Program-made: the position numbers and the translations under genes | From: Zingiber officinale | Taxonomy: Eukaryota; Streptophyta; Magnoliopsida; Zingiberales; Zingiberaceae | Length of the DNA stretch: 64,000 nucleotides | Assembly (NCBI RefSeq): GCF_018446385.1 | Contig: NC_056001.1 | Location: 108,912,436-108,976,435, forward strand | Direction of reading: 5' to 3' | Part shown: positions 24,013 through 36,206 of the stretch, in pieces | Position numbering within the stretch: the stretch's first letter is position 1 | How the letters are laid out: every line of letters starts with the position of its first letter | The notes under the pieces: model-generated | What the model was told of the DNA's origin: nothing | What the model saw: only the letters and a program-made list of their open reading frames with translations | Database searches by the model: none

Positions 24013-24192
24013 TGTCCTCAAATTTTTCTGTCCCCGTGTCCCCTGCCGATCGGACGGACCAAATTACATCTTAAGGCATCATGACATCTTTAAGATGTGT
24101 GCAGTATCCTCGTGATGTGTAAGACATCCTTGAGATATAATCTGGTCCGTCCGATCGATAAGGGGACACGGGAATAGAGAAATTTGGGGACA
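24013..24192. mobile_element. 180-bp MITE (TGTCCCC-type inverted repeat)
   Basis: TGTCCTCAAATTTTTCTGTC at the left matches the inverse of AGAGAAATTTGGGGACA at the right. CCCCGTGTCCCC...GATCGGACGGACCA pairs with TGGTCCGTCCGATCG...GGGGACACGGG. The centre repeats CATCTTAAG/CATCCTTGAG themes. It is a compact near-complete hairpin with no coding sequence. Confidence 0.8.
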
Positions 24193-24343
24193 GATGGTTG
24201 GGCATGGACAATTCTAGCATGAACACTTTGCTCTCAGAGTTAAATTACCATGTCCCAGGAGTGAGTTTATTGAAATGCATACAACATTTCATTGATTGTT
24301 GACATAGAGTGTTGGATTTGAGCAGGCAAAATGCAGGGAAGCA

Positions 24344-24344
<1 letters not shown>

Positions 24345-24374
<30 letters not shown>
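24345..24374 (+). repeat. (CTG)10 trinucleotide microsatellite
   Basis: Ten uninterrupted CTG units in non-coding sequence. Confidence 0.95.
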
Positions 24375-24377
<3 letters not shown>

Positions 24378-25449
24378 TGAGTTCGTTCCTTCTCATCTTT
24401 TCACTTTTCTTTCTTCCTGAAAGGATATTTTTCACTGCCTTTCTCAACTACAGTACTTTGATTCTTTCAAACATCACGAAACTAAATAATTATGAAGCTG
24501 GAAAATAATGCACGGCCCGGGACGGGAGGAACAAACTCGATTGGAAACGATAAGCCTGCAAGAAATACGAATGGTAGGAACAAGCAGCATCTTTCACAGT
24601 TCCCAATACAAACTCAAAGGACATCGGTCAAAAAGCTACCTTTTGATCACAAGAAATGAGTGGGAAAATAATTTGCACAGGAACGTAACATAAGCTTGAT
24701 ATTTCACTTCACAGTCGGGGGACAGTGGATTATCCTGGAAATTATGTTTGTTTCATTCAGACAAATTAACTTCTGTTGTCGAGTTTGAATGCAAATCTGT
24801 ATCTTGTTCATCATTTCATTTCTTGCACGTACCAAAGTGACGCATGTCGAGCAGACATGAGCATGCTTTTCGGTACTTAGGGAGAAGGGAGAAAGAAGGC
24901 AGCAGCAGCGTCTCTGCAATTGTCGTTCCAACGAGACAGGGAGAGAGCAGTCTGGCGGCTGCTCCAAAGTGAGAAAAAGAGGAGACATCGGTACACAAAT
25001 ATTTATGTGTTTTTTTAGCTCAGCAAAAAGTTTCAAAAAATTTCCAACCTTTTATTTCCTTCCTTCCTTCCTTCTCTGATTGATTCTTTGAGGGTTTTTG
25101 TGTGTTCACAAGCACACTGCATCGACATTTCTGAGATAGATCGTGCCATGCAGTACTGCTTTTGTATGGATTTTTAGCAGAGCAGGGCTGGGGGTGGTTC
25201 TTCTGCATTTTATTGGATCTACGAAATTAAGAAGCACTGTGTAGTAATCTATGTATTTTTTAGATCCGCTCAGATAAAAAACACGTTGACAGTGTTGTTG
25301 CAGAATCTTAAGCGACCACAGGAAGAGACGAATTAATTAAGCCAAATGGAGGCGCGGAAAATGAAAGCGAGGAATCAGAATTGGGCAAAAAGGCGATAAC
25401 GTTCGCGAGAGAGATTAATCACAGTAACCGGAGAAGCTAGTGCGCAGTG
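24375..25449. other. Intergenic, no gene supported
   Basis: Overlapping short frames at 24704-25208 (minus) show no domain, signal or family resemblance. A short (CTTC)n tract occurs near 25060. Nothing else stands out. Confidence 0.4.
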
Positions 25450-25566
25450 GGAAGAAGGACACGGGGACCAGGGATTTACGCCCTGACTACCTCATGATTC
25501 GAACCTACAATCTCATTGGGTAATCTTCTACGCACTAACCACTCCGGATAACCCTGGAGGATGTAA
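25450..25566 (-). mobile_element. SINE-like fragment
   Basis: On the minus strand: GGTTAGTGCGTAGAAGATT (A-box-like), then GTAGGTTCGAATCATGAGG (B-box-like) about 40 bp later, followed by GGGCGTAAATCCCTGG. The spacing suits a tRNA-derived SINE head. Only one copy is seen here, so support is moderate. Confidence 0.5.
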
Positions 25567-25759
25567 TCAGAACACAAAACTACTGTAACAATCATACTTG
25601 GATTAATTTGGGTCTGATCGCGGACTACGGATCAGTAGGGTTTGGAGCCGAAAAGGGCCCCAAAATGACCCCGTTTAAAGGCCAATGCGTCAAAATTATT
25701 AATTTTGTTGGTTCAAATACGAAAATAATCTTGTAGAGACATATTATTCAACCTAATAC

Positions 25760-27095
25760 AAGTATCCAAACTCATAATTTCGGAGGAACTAAAGAAAATA
25801 TTTTTGAAAATCAAAATGATCCAACGTCAACTAAATAAATATTTTAAATAATCTTAAAACTAACAAAATCTTTTACACTAGAAAAAAATCACAGTATAAA
25901 TTTCCAAAAGTGTAATCTCATAAGAGCACCTATAATGTGATACATTAATGTGTTAGGCTATCTGCAATGCTGTTAATATTCCAACATTAATATCTACATA
26001 GATGTACTATAGATACACTATAGCATTTAACACGGTTAAGAAATTGAACGCGTTAAATGCCTACGGATTGAAATATATATATATATATATATATATAATA
26101 CTATATTGCTATTAACACGTGGCACGTTAATAGCGTTGTAGATGCTCTTATAACACTCCTTGATATTAAAATTAATGTGAACGAGTGTTATAAGACCTCT
26201 TCGCTTGAACGCGTTCAAGGTCTTCCTCCGAGTCCATTGTAAAAAAAACGATTCTAAATCGGAACGATCGTTTTGTTACTTGCAGAATCATAGGATTGTA
26301 AGATACTATCATTCGGATCACGATTCTAGAAACCACGCCAGCAACCACAACATGAGAAAAAATAAAGGCCCGAGAGAGATGATGACGACGTAATTAGAAG
26401 TGTAAGGAGAACTCATCATACTTTTTCTCATCAGATTCAACTTTCTTTCACATCTAATTTTTTTTATTTTTCTCTAAAGGAAAAAAAGAAAATTTAATTT
26501 ATTCTAATAGAAAATATTTCACTAATCAAATATTATTTTTAAAAATAATATTCATATTTATACTCATTTTCATTCCATTATACTATTATACTATGATTCA
26601 TATCTCCATTCTAATTCCTAACAAATAATCAAACGTCATTTAAGTATCCAAACTCATAATTTTGAAGGGAGAAATTAAAGAAAATATTATTGAAATAAAA
26701 AATGGTCGAACGTCAATTAAATAAATATTTTAAATAGACTTAAAACTGAAAATTTTTTAATTTTGTAAAAGAGGAAAATAATCTCAGATATAAAATATGA
26801 ATTTTTAAAAAGACTTTAAATAATATTTTTTTAATTTAATCCTAGTAAAAAATCATGGCCCCTTCTTTCGGAACCTATCGAACTTGCTCCCACTCCACTG
26901 TAAACAACCATTCTAAACACTTCCAGATCATTTTGTTACTTCCAGATCGCAGGATTCTAAGATCCTACCATTTGGATGACGATTTTGGAAACCACGGCGG
27001 CAACCACAACAGAAAAAGAAAAAGAAAAAAAAAAAGCCTGAGAGAGATGATGATGATGTAATTAGAAGTGCATGGGGAGCTCATCATGCTTTATA
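25760..27095 (+). repeat. Direct duplication of the region upstream of the SMXL gene
   Basis: AAGTATCCAAACTCATAATT occurs at ~25760 and ~26641, followed in both by AACTAAAGAAAATATT-like and AACGTCAA(T/C)TAAATAAATA sequence. Downstream, the tract with AAACCACG, AACCACAACA, GAGAGAGATGATGA and GTAATTAGAAGTG occurs at ~26330-26400 and ~26990-27070. The first copy is ~230 bp longer, which the MITE at ~25925-26160 accounts for. The second copy ends ~80 bp before the start codon. Confidence 0.8.
25925..26160. mobile_element. MITE inserted in the first upstream copy
   Basis: GGCTATCTGCAATGCTGTTA near the left end mirrors TAGCGTTGTAGATGCTCT on the right. It contains an (AT)n run at ~26071-26098. The second duplicate copy lacks it, which serves as an internal empty site. 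Confidence 0.6.
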
Positions 27096-27179
27096 ATGCT
27101 CTGATCACAACGACTCTCTGTTCTTGCGCAAGCTCCGGACTCTCGAAGATCCATCAAGGAGCAATAGGAGATGGTGTTT

Positions 27180-29337
27180 ATGAGAACTGGAGTGCGTGCA
27201 GTTCACCAGGCCCTCACTGCTGAGGTCGCCTCAGTTCTCAAGCTCTCCCTCGACCTGGCGGCGAGGAGAGGCCATGCTCAGGTCACACCCCTCCATGTTG
27301 CTGCCACCCTCATCAGCTCCTCCTCTGCCTCCTCCGACTTACTCAGGAGAGCTTGCCTCAAGTCCCAGCCGCACCGCCCCTCTGCCTTCCACCACCCTCT
27401 CCACTGCAGAGCTCTTGAGCTCTGTTTCAATGTGGCTCTCCACAGGCTTCCCGCCGCCACCTCTCCCTTCTCCGGCGCTCTCCTACCTTCCCCTCCCTCC
27501 CTCTCCAACTCTCTCATCGCAGCCATCAAGAGGGCCCAGGCCAACCAGCGAAAGGGCAGCATTGAGCTCGACCAACAGCAGCCTCTGTTGGCCATCAAGG
27601 TGGGAATGGAACAACTCATGCTCTCCATTCTCGACGACCCCAGTGTGAGTAGGGTGATGAGGGAGGCCGGTTTCTCTAGCAGATGCATCAAGAGCCATCT
27701 CGAGGAAGATGCCTATGCTTTGAGCCAGTCCTCGCCGTCGCTGAGTGAGGACCTGAGGATGGTTATAGAAGCGATGCTCAGGAAGCAGGGGAGCACCAAC
27801 ACCGTTGTGGTGGGGGACTCTGGCTCTTCGTTGGAAGGCCTTGTGGCCGAGCTGATGAGGAGGTTTGGCAGGAGTGAGATCCCCGACGAGCTCAGACACG
27901 CCAGTTTCATGAATCTACAACTCTCCCCTTCCCACCTCCGGCTCATGCGTAAGGCCGATGTGGAATCGAAGGTATCTGATCTCCGAAGAACCATCAATTC
28001 TCTAGCATCTGGTAGAAATGGCATCATCATCTACGCAGGCGACTTGAGTTGGGCAGTGGATGATGAAGCAACGGAGCACATGGTTGCTGCGATGGGCAGC
28101 CTGCTCTCTGAGTTCAATAGCAGCGCAAAGAACAGGGTCTGGCTGTTGGCCACCGCAAGCTACGGCACCTACCGGAAGTGCCAAACAAGGCAGCCTTCTC
28201 TCGAAATTCTATGGTCCCTCCAAGCTGTGGTGGTTCCCTCAGGTTGGCTTGGCTTGGGCCTCCAAGCCTCCAGGTGAGATATCAGTGATCGAAATCTGAA
28301 AGATCTCAAACAACACTAGATTTAATAGACTAAATGCATCCATTTTTCATGTTTGCAGTAGCCTCGATTCGAGGGTGTCAAATATCTGCCAACTCCCCGT
28401 TGAACTACTCGATCTGCAGCGCCAACTGCAAGAGGAAATCCCTTGGCAATCGAACAGCATTCCTGCAATCATGAAAGCATTGCATGACTGTTCTACAGGC
28501 GATAAGGTCATGGCACTGCTGATTAAAGGGAGCGATTACATCGCCAAGAGAAGAGTAGCATTGGTCATGGCCAGGTCCATTTTTGGCTCGACGGATAAGC
28601 TAATACGGATTAAGCGAGATGATTCGTGCTGCAAGATCGTCATGGGTGCCATAAGAAGGGCGGCGCAGAAATGCATAGTCTTGGTGGAGGATATCGATCG
28701 AATGAGCGATCATTTCGTTAAACCATTCACAGATGCCTTAAAAGTTGGATCTTTTAAGGACGGTTTAGGAGAAGAAGTTTGCTTAGCTGATGCGATCTTC
28801 ATACTGACAACTTCTCAGGTGACCAGATTAAAGAGTGCTAATGACGTCAGTAGGGATGAAGATGCATCATCATCCAGTGATCTTGAGAGGAGTTCGAAGA
28901 GGCTGCGGACAGAAGATCACGGCCGTTTCGATCTTAACTTCGAACCGTATGTTAACGTAGAGGAGGAGACTGAATGCATCAGCTTCCATCTCCCACGGGA
29001 GCTTCTGCAAACCAGTGTTCAGCTCAGTTTAAATGCCGGGGTGGGTCAGTACCAGGAACTGAAGGTCAGTCTTCTCACAAAGCTCCATCGAGCGTTCGAG
29101 GAGATGCAGAATGGAAAGGTCAGAAAGGGGAATCTGGTTGTCGATCCAGAAGTGGCAGAGGAGCTAATGCAGGCGTCTGGTTTCTTCCTCGAGAGCTTCT
29201 TCGAGAAGTGGGCGAGAGAGGTGATCCGTGCGAATCTACAAACTGCTCGAGATGGCGGCGGGAACGTGAGGTTGAGTTTGCAAGGTAGAGAGAGACTCCA
29301 AAATGCATGGTTTCTTGGCTTCCCTGCTGCCAAATAG
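27180..29337 (+). CDS. SMAX1-like (SMXL) Clp-ATPase-related protein, shortened
   Basis: Two exons, 27180-28273 and 28359-29337, with a GT-AG intron; 690 residues. The start is placed at the second ATG because family members begin MRTG; an ATG nine bases earlier (27171) is in frame. Residues 1-~185 are a double Clp-N domain (AVHQALTAEVASVLK, RRGHAQVTPLHVAATL, RRACLKSQPH). Next comes a D1-like region with VVVGDSG (~205) and GIIIYAGDLSWAV, ending LEILWSLQAVVVPSGWLGLG. Exon 2 holds a D2-like region (QEEIPWQSN, KGSDYIAKRRVALVMA, Walker B-like IVLVEDID at ~471-478) and an EAR-type FDLN motif at ~555, which in SMXLs recruits TOPLESS corepressors. SMXL3/4/5/8 relatives usually run ~850-1000 residues; the linker between ...ASSSLDSRV and the D2 region is largely absent here. 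The RGKT degron of D53-type members is not seen, so it is more like the strigolactone-independent branch. Likely a nuclear repressor. Confidence 0.82.
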
Positions 29338-29711
29338 GGTACAATACAATGTGGATGGCAGTAATATTTAAGTTGTAACATTTTGTTTACGTAAAAAATT
29401 CCACTAATATCTAAATCGAGTCTTTCTAATGGGTCGGATACGAGTCAAGTCGGCTCCTCTCGCGCTCTATATCAGATTGATTGTTATCGGATCGGCCGCT
29501 ATTGGATTAGCTAGGTCAAGTAATGTAGGGTCCCGAGACACCCGATGAGAACACGTTCAGCTTCATGAGAGGTCTCCAATGGCGGTGAATGTATTCAAAA
29601 ATATTGAGAACATAGGAAAAGAGATAGAAGGGAGGTCAAGGTGGACCTTGTCTAAACCCTTTGATACTCAAATCAAGTCCCTCCCCGATCACAAGATAAA
29701 GAAGAAGATAA
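29338..29711. other. Intergenic, probable LTR-derived flank
   Basis: No gene is seen. Repeated GTCGGAT/GATCGG words suggest an old gypsy-type LTR fragment that the next element interrupted. Confidence 0.35.
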
Positions 29712-32700
29712 TGTTGGTGAAGGAAATAAGCGACGATCGAACCTGTGTTTTGATTATATCAAAAGGTCCAAAGTGAAGTTATTTTGTTATCTAATATGTT
29801 TGAATGAGTTTGCAGGAAAGTTCTAAGTGTACTTAAACAAAAGTCCTATCTACGATTAGGCAGGTGGAAAACCATAAGGGGTGGTAACCCTAGATGAGGA
29901 AAAGTTCTAGCTGCGGTTAGGCAAAGGGAAAACCCTAGGGGGTGGTAACCCTAGGCGAAAAATCTTGGCGGGTTGAGAGCTTGGGGCAAAATCCTAGCGG
30001 GTGGTAACCCTACGTTGAAATCCTGGTGTCGCGAACCGGGTGGAAGACTAGATGGGTCGTGGAGCGGATGTCCAGCATGAAGACCGGAAGCTTCGGACGC
30101 TGAGCAAAAGTCCAGTTGGTCTGGAGGATCAATTGGTAACAAGTAAACTCTTCTGAGTGGAGTAGGTGAGGATGTGTTCCCCGGTGAGGGAACAGTAGAT
30201 GTCGGTTCGACCTAGGATTTTCGATTGAAATTTCGAAGTCAAAACTGGACAGTCCGATGACTGTCAGATATTTATCTTAACCTTATTGTATTATGTCTAA
30301 TTCTGTTTTGCAAGATATATTTTATATTTTGAACTAACACATCTTGCAGGGAACAAAAAGATATAAAGCCTCGGATGAACAGTACCAAAGGCCCCCTCCA
30401 TGGAGCTTGGAGGTACCTCGGGTGCACTAGCCGAACACCTCAGCGCAACAAGGTAGAAGGTGCCCTCTATGGAGCAGAGGGCGCCTTAGATGCTGAGCAG
30501 AGGGTGCCCTCTATGGAGCTGAGGGCGCCCTGGATGCAGGTGGAGGGCGCCCTCCATGCGGTTGGAGGCGCCCTCGGGCAGATAAGCGGTGAAGAAGTTA
30601 GGGCTTATCCATGCTGTGGAGGCGAGGTTAAGGGCGCCCTCCACGGGCTACTTAAGCCTAGTTCGAGCAGCAGCAAGGGTACAACACAATTTGACAACCC
30701 TTCTTTCGTGTGCTGCTCAAAGAATGATCCAGCGAAACTACAACAAGTCTCGACAACCAGAAGCTTTAAGATTACTGTTTTCGTTGACGGTATAATTTCA
30801 TTACTGTTTAATATTGTAAATCTGAATTGTAACCTTCCGAGCTTATAGTGATTACCCAAAGTAAACGCTCAACGAGTGTGGGCCTTGGAGTAGGTGTCGC
30901 CACAAGCTCCGAACCAAGTAAAAGAAACTTGTTAGCGATTGCGTTGGTTTCTTGTCTTTATTCCGCTGCATTATTCTGAGTTTTCCGAAACGAACGAAAT
31001 AGCCACGAGCACTATTTACCTCCCTCTAGCGCTTTCGATCCAACAATTAGTATCAGAGCGGGGTCGCTTTGAATTAGTACAACTACCGTTCGAGCATTCT
31101 TATTCATCGCTTTTTCGTCCGTTTTTGTTAAAAATAACTGTTTTCAAAATTGTTTTCATTTTTTTCCCCTCCAAAACTGTTTTCGAAAAATTCATTTTCA
31201 TCTTTTCACCGTTGGTCAGCATTAGCGAAATATCACATTTTCAAAAGTTTGAAATAATATTTTTTTAATATTTTATTATTTTTTCGAAATTAGTGAATTG
31301 TTATTTTTATCTTTCTCCTGCACTACTAATCCAAGACTAAGTCTTGGAACATTTATTTTTCTTTTTCTTTGTGTGCGAGATTCCTTTTTAATGGCCTACC
31401 AAGATGGGAAATGCACCGCATGCCTACCACTCTTGTCCAGCGAAAATTTCGGATACTGGAAAGACCAGATGGAACTCCAACTGAAAACCCAAGTGGAGAT
31501 ATGAACCATAGTCTAGATCGGATTTATTCTCCCCACTAAAGAATGTGTACCCATTGCCTGTGACAAGTGGGATGCACAAACAAGAAGAAAATTCGAGGCA
31601 AATGCAAAAGCAACATATACTCTCCTATGCGGACTAACAAATTTAGAGCTTGATCGAGTTGGAAAGTTCAACAATGCTAAGGAGCTTTGGGAGAAGGCGA
31701 TAAAGCTTCATTAGATTCCTTCAGAACCAGAAGACCAAGTTGAACCTGAGTTCGAATCAGAGTATGAATCCCCAGAGTTAGCCTCCGAACCAGACTCAGA
31801 AGAATCGGATCAGACCAATTTCATAGCACTGATGGCCAAAGAAGAGATAGTTGAATCTGAGTCTAAATTCGAGATGGCAACAGTCAAGGGGGAGAATCCT
31901 ATCATGGATCTAAAAAGTAAAATTGTAAATTCAAATTGTAAATTTCACATAACCTATTTTAAGTGTAGGGAGAGAGGACACTATAGAAACAAGTGCCTTA
32001 CTCGTAAGATTCGGTCGGCACAACCGGAGAAGAAGGAGAAATTGATTCAGAAATGGAAGAAGCACATTGAATGCTCCAAGTGCAAATGAATAGGTCACTG
32101 CAAAAGTAAATGTCCAGAAAGAAGACCCAAAAATTAAGGGGGGAAAATCAAGGTAAGTAAATTTACATTACATGAAAATCTAATTTTTGCAACACATGTT
32201 TGTCCCCTAACTAATTCTACTTACTCTAGTATAGATTTCTCTAGAAAATTAGATAGCATGCTAATAATACAACGAATAAATTTGATTCAAATCTAAATAA
32301 GAATAACTCAAAATTATTTAATAAACATAAGAAATTAACTTTTAGAAAATTAGAGAAACAAAGTAATATTTTAAAAAATAAAATATATAAGTTAGAAAAT
32401 ATTATTAATAATTTAACTAATCCACAAGATCTAGACTTGGTTACAAGTCTAAGGTAAAACTTAAACCCTACAAACCAAGCTATAATCAAGTACCTTTTAA
32501 TTATAAAACAAACTTAAATAAGATCTAACCTAAACTAAAATCTAATCTAACTTAAATCTAACCTTAAATTCAATTAACTTAGATCTAAACTAAATTAAAT
32601 TAAAACTCAAAAGTTAACTTAAACTTGTTAACTTAACTAATAAATTGCTTGACTTGGTTGATCCATGACCATTCATATGTTAAATTGATAAATGTCAATC

Positions 32701-35700
32701 ATGATTATTAATTGTATAATCTAGAATGGTTAGATAAGTATCTAGGCTTGATTCACACTTGACTAGTTAGACCTAGGGGGTTCAGAAAGAAAATTAAATA
32801 TGCAATTTCTTTGAAAGACTTTGTCTATAAGTGGTGGATGATCTCATACCCAAGAAGGCCTAGTGCCTCGCCACAACCTTGAAGCCAATCATTGAAATAG
32901 TTATTTAATTGACTAAGTCAACTGTAAAACTTGAGTCTAACTCAAATGTAAATCAATCCTTAGATGATAATTTAAATTGAAAATTAAATTAACCATCTTA
33001 CAAATCTATTAAGGCTTCCTGATTGAAAATATAGAAAAGAGTGAGATGGACCTAGGTTTAAAGTAATTAATCACACCCAAGTTAATTAAGTTAACTTAAT
33101 TAATTTTAAAATCATAATTAATTTCAAAAAGTTAATTATTATTAAGTTCAAATCATAATTAATTTCAAAAGGCTAATTAATTTTAATCAAAGTAAATTAT
33201 AATTATTTTTTTATATAATTTCAAAATCATTATTTACAAAAATCAATTTTCAAATCATAATGATAATTAAGTTTCAAATCATATTTAATTTTTGAAAATC
33301 TTAATGATAATTAATTTTTAAATCATATTTAATTTTTCAAAATCTTAATAATAGTTAATAGGTAAGATTATAATTTCAAACTTAATTAATATATTTTCAA
33401 AATATTCAAAAAAATTAAATGTTTACTCATATTTTAAATTCAAACTCATTGGAAATTCAAACTTAGATTTTAAATCTCAATTTCAATATTTTTAATATTG
33501 TTAAAATTGAAATAAAGTTAACTCTGTCTCACACTCACTCATAAGTTGAGCATGCTTGATAACATAAAATGAGTGAGATGGAAAATTAGGAAAATAAATA
33601 TAAATAATAACATTTATATTTTTTTTAATTTACATACTTGGACTCTAGAACCCTCAAATATTCTTAGTATTAATTAAAGGGGAGTGCAAAGACATTTAAA
33701 GACTTTAATTTTTATTTTTATTTTGTTAAAACATTGTTTTAGTTAAAAAGTTCAAAATATTTCTGAAAAAGGAAGTTTTTTTTTAAACTAAGTATTTGCT
33801 AAAGTTTTTTTTTATCAAAATAGTTTTAAAGTTAAGTTTTTATCAATTTTTTTTTGGCTAAAGCTTTTATCAAAAATTTTTAAGTACTCCTAATTAAGTT
33901 TTTAAATTTATCAAAGTCTTCTTAAAAGCTAAGTTTTTAATTAATTTATTTTGAAAACTAAGCTTTGTATCAAAGGTTTTTTAAAGCTAAGTTTTGAAAG
34001 TACTAAATTTATCAAAGTATTTTTTTTAATATGAGTATTTTCAAAACTAAAAATTTAGGTAAATCATCTTTGGAAAGGCTATGGCAGTTTCAAAATTTAC
34101 GTTTATCTAAGTTTTTTTTTTTGAAAAAACTAAGTATTTTAAAAAATTCTCTACTTTAGCTAAGTTTTTTAAAAGAAATTATTTTCAAAGCTAAATTTCA
34201 CTGAGTGCTATCCTTCAGGGGGAACTTAAAGTTAAAAAGAATATTCTTTTTTATAACCCTCTCTTTACTTAGTATGATTTTTTATTTATGTCAAAAGGGG
34301 ATAGAGAAGTCAAAGTTAAGAAAGTCAAAATATTTTTTTTTAAAAAAAAAAGCATAAGGGGAAGCACAAAGTTTTTTTTTTTCAAAATTATTGTATTTAT
34401 GCTCATGATACTTATGCTTAAATTCTTTCATTTTATTGTTATGTTTTACTTAACTTTGAACTGTTTGCCATAATAAAAAAGGAGGAGATTGTTGGTGAAT
34501 GAAACATCCGATGATCGAACCTGTGTTTTGATTATATCAAAGGGTTCAAAGTTAAGTTATTTTGTTATCTAATGTGTTTGAATGAGTTTGCAGCAAAGTC
34601 CTAAGTGTACTTAGGTAAAAGTCCTACCTACAGTTAGGCAGGTGGAAAACCCTAGAGGGTGGAAGTAGGTGAGGAAAAGTCCTAGCTGCGGTTAGGCAAA
34701 GGGAAAACCCTAGTGTAACGACCCAGCCCTTTGGCCTCTTGGGCGTCCCTTGTGGCGACCCAACTGGCGGCTCTTATGTCGTCGGCCCACTTGGCGACCT
34801 CTCATGTTGTCGACCGACGACCCTTTGGTCGTGTCGTTACTCACTAGGATTTTCCACCCCTGGCCAGTGGATTTTTGCCTACCCCAGGATTCGAACTCTA
34901 ATCCTCCAGGCTTAAGTACTAGTGTTTGAATCCTGGGGGAGGCAAAAATCCACTGCCAGGGGTGGAAAGTCCTAGTGAGTAACAGCACGGCCAAGGGTCG
35001 TCGGTCGACGACATTAGAGGTCGCCAAATGGGCCGACGACATAAGGGGCCGCCAGTGGGTCGCCGCAAGGGCCACCCAAGAGGCCAAAGGGCCGGGTCGT
35101 TACACCTAGGGGGTGGTAACCCTAGGCGGAAAGTCTTGGTGGGTCGAGAGCTTGGGGCAAAATCCTAGGGGGTGGTAACCCTAGGTTAAAATCCTGGTGT
35201 CGCGAACCGGATGAAAGATTGGACAGGTCGTGGAGCGGACGTCCAGCATGAAGACCGGAAGCTTTGGACACTGAGCAAAAGTCTAGTTTGTCTGGAGAAT
35301 CAACTGGTAAAAAGTAAACTCTCCTGAGTGGAGTAAGTGAGGACACGTTTCCCGGTGAGGAAACAGTAGGCGTCGGTTCGACCTAGGATTGCCTGTTGGA
35401 AATCCGAAGTCAAAACCAGACACTCCGATGACTGTAAGATATTTATCTTAACCTTATTGTATTATGTCTAACTCTATTTTGCAGGATATATTTTATATTT
35501 TGGACTAACATATCTTGCAGGGAGAAAAAAGATATAAAGCCTCGGATGAACAGTACCCAAGGCGCTCTCCATGGAGCTTGGAGGCGCCTCGGGTACACTA
35601 GCCGAACACCTCCGCACAGCAGGGCAGAGGGCGCCCTCTATGGAGCTGAGGGTGCCCTGGATGAAGGTGGAGGACGCCCTCCATACGGTTGGAGGCGCCC

Positions 35701-36206
35701 TCGGGCAAATAAGCGACGAAGAAGTCAGGGCTTATCCACGCTGCGAAATCAGCGGGGTTATGGGCACCCTCCATAGGCTTGGAGGCACCCTCTACGAGCT
35801 ACTTAAGCCCAGTTCGAGCAGCAGCAAGGGTACAAGACAATTTGACAACCTTTCTTCCGTGTGTTGCTCAAAGAATGATCCAACGAAGCTGCAACAAGTC
35901 TCCAACAACCAGAAGCTTCAAGATTACTATTTTCGTTGTCGGTATAATTTCATTACTGTTTAATATTGTAAATCTGAATTGTAACCTTTCGAGCTTATAG
36001 TGATTGCCCAAAGTAAACGCCCAACGAGCGTGAGCCTTGGAGTAGGAGTTGCCACAGGCTCCGAACCAAGTAAAAGAAACTTGTTAGCGATTGCGTTGGT
36101 TTCTTGTCTTTATTCCGCTGCATTATTCTGAGTTTTTCGAAATGAACGAAATAGCCATGAGCACTATTCACCCCACCCCCCCTCCTCTAGCGCTTTCGAT
36201 CCAACA
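29712..36206 (+). mobile_element. Ty1/copia-like LTR element with gag but no pol
   Basis: LTRs lie at 29712-31045 and 34490-36206, with ends TGTTGGTGAA...GATCCAACA. The 3' LTR is longer only because of the inverted-repeat element at 34714-35104. After the 5' LTR comes a primer-site-like TAGTATCAGAGCGGGG (initiator tRNA-Met type). Before the 3' LTR is a purine tract AAAAAAGGAGGAGAT. Flanking 5-mers match at four of five bases. Gag-like sequence spans ~31390-32140 (FGYWKDQMELQL, two CCHC knuckles near 31960 and 32075). No protease, integrase or RT is seen; 32150-34480 is AT-rich non-coding. It is broken, with about four or five breaks. The LTRs differ by roughly 5-8% by eye, so insertion is not recent. 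Confidence 0.8.
34714..35104. mobile_element. Inverted-repeat (foldback) element, copy 2, nested in an LTR
   Basis: Ends are TGTAACGACCCAGCCCTTTG and the inverse ending GGGTCGTTACA, with arms of ~190 bp as in copy 1. The host LTR is interrupted between AAAACCCTAG and CCTAGGGGGTGG, while the sister LTR has the uninterrupted AAAACCCTAGGGGGTGG at 29930-29946. This gives an exact 5-bp target duplication CCTAG (34709-34713 and 35105-35109) and exact element ends. No coding sequence. Confidence 0.92.

Noticed and set aside
24704-25208. 110- and 62-residue minus-strand frames
   Set aside because: No recognisable motif, Cys/Leu-rich by composition, and overlapping alternatives in neighbouring frames.
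29579-29776. 65-residue plus-strand frame
   Set aside because: It crosses the left boundary of the LTR element at 29712, so it cannot be an original gene.
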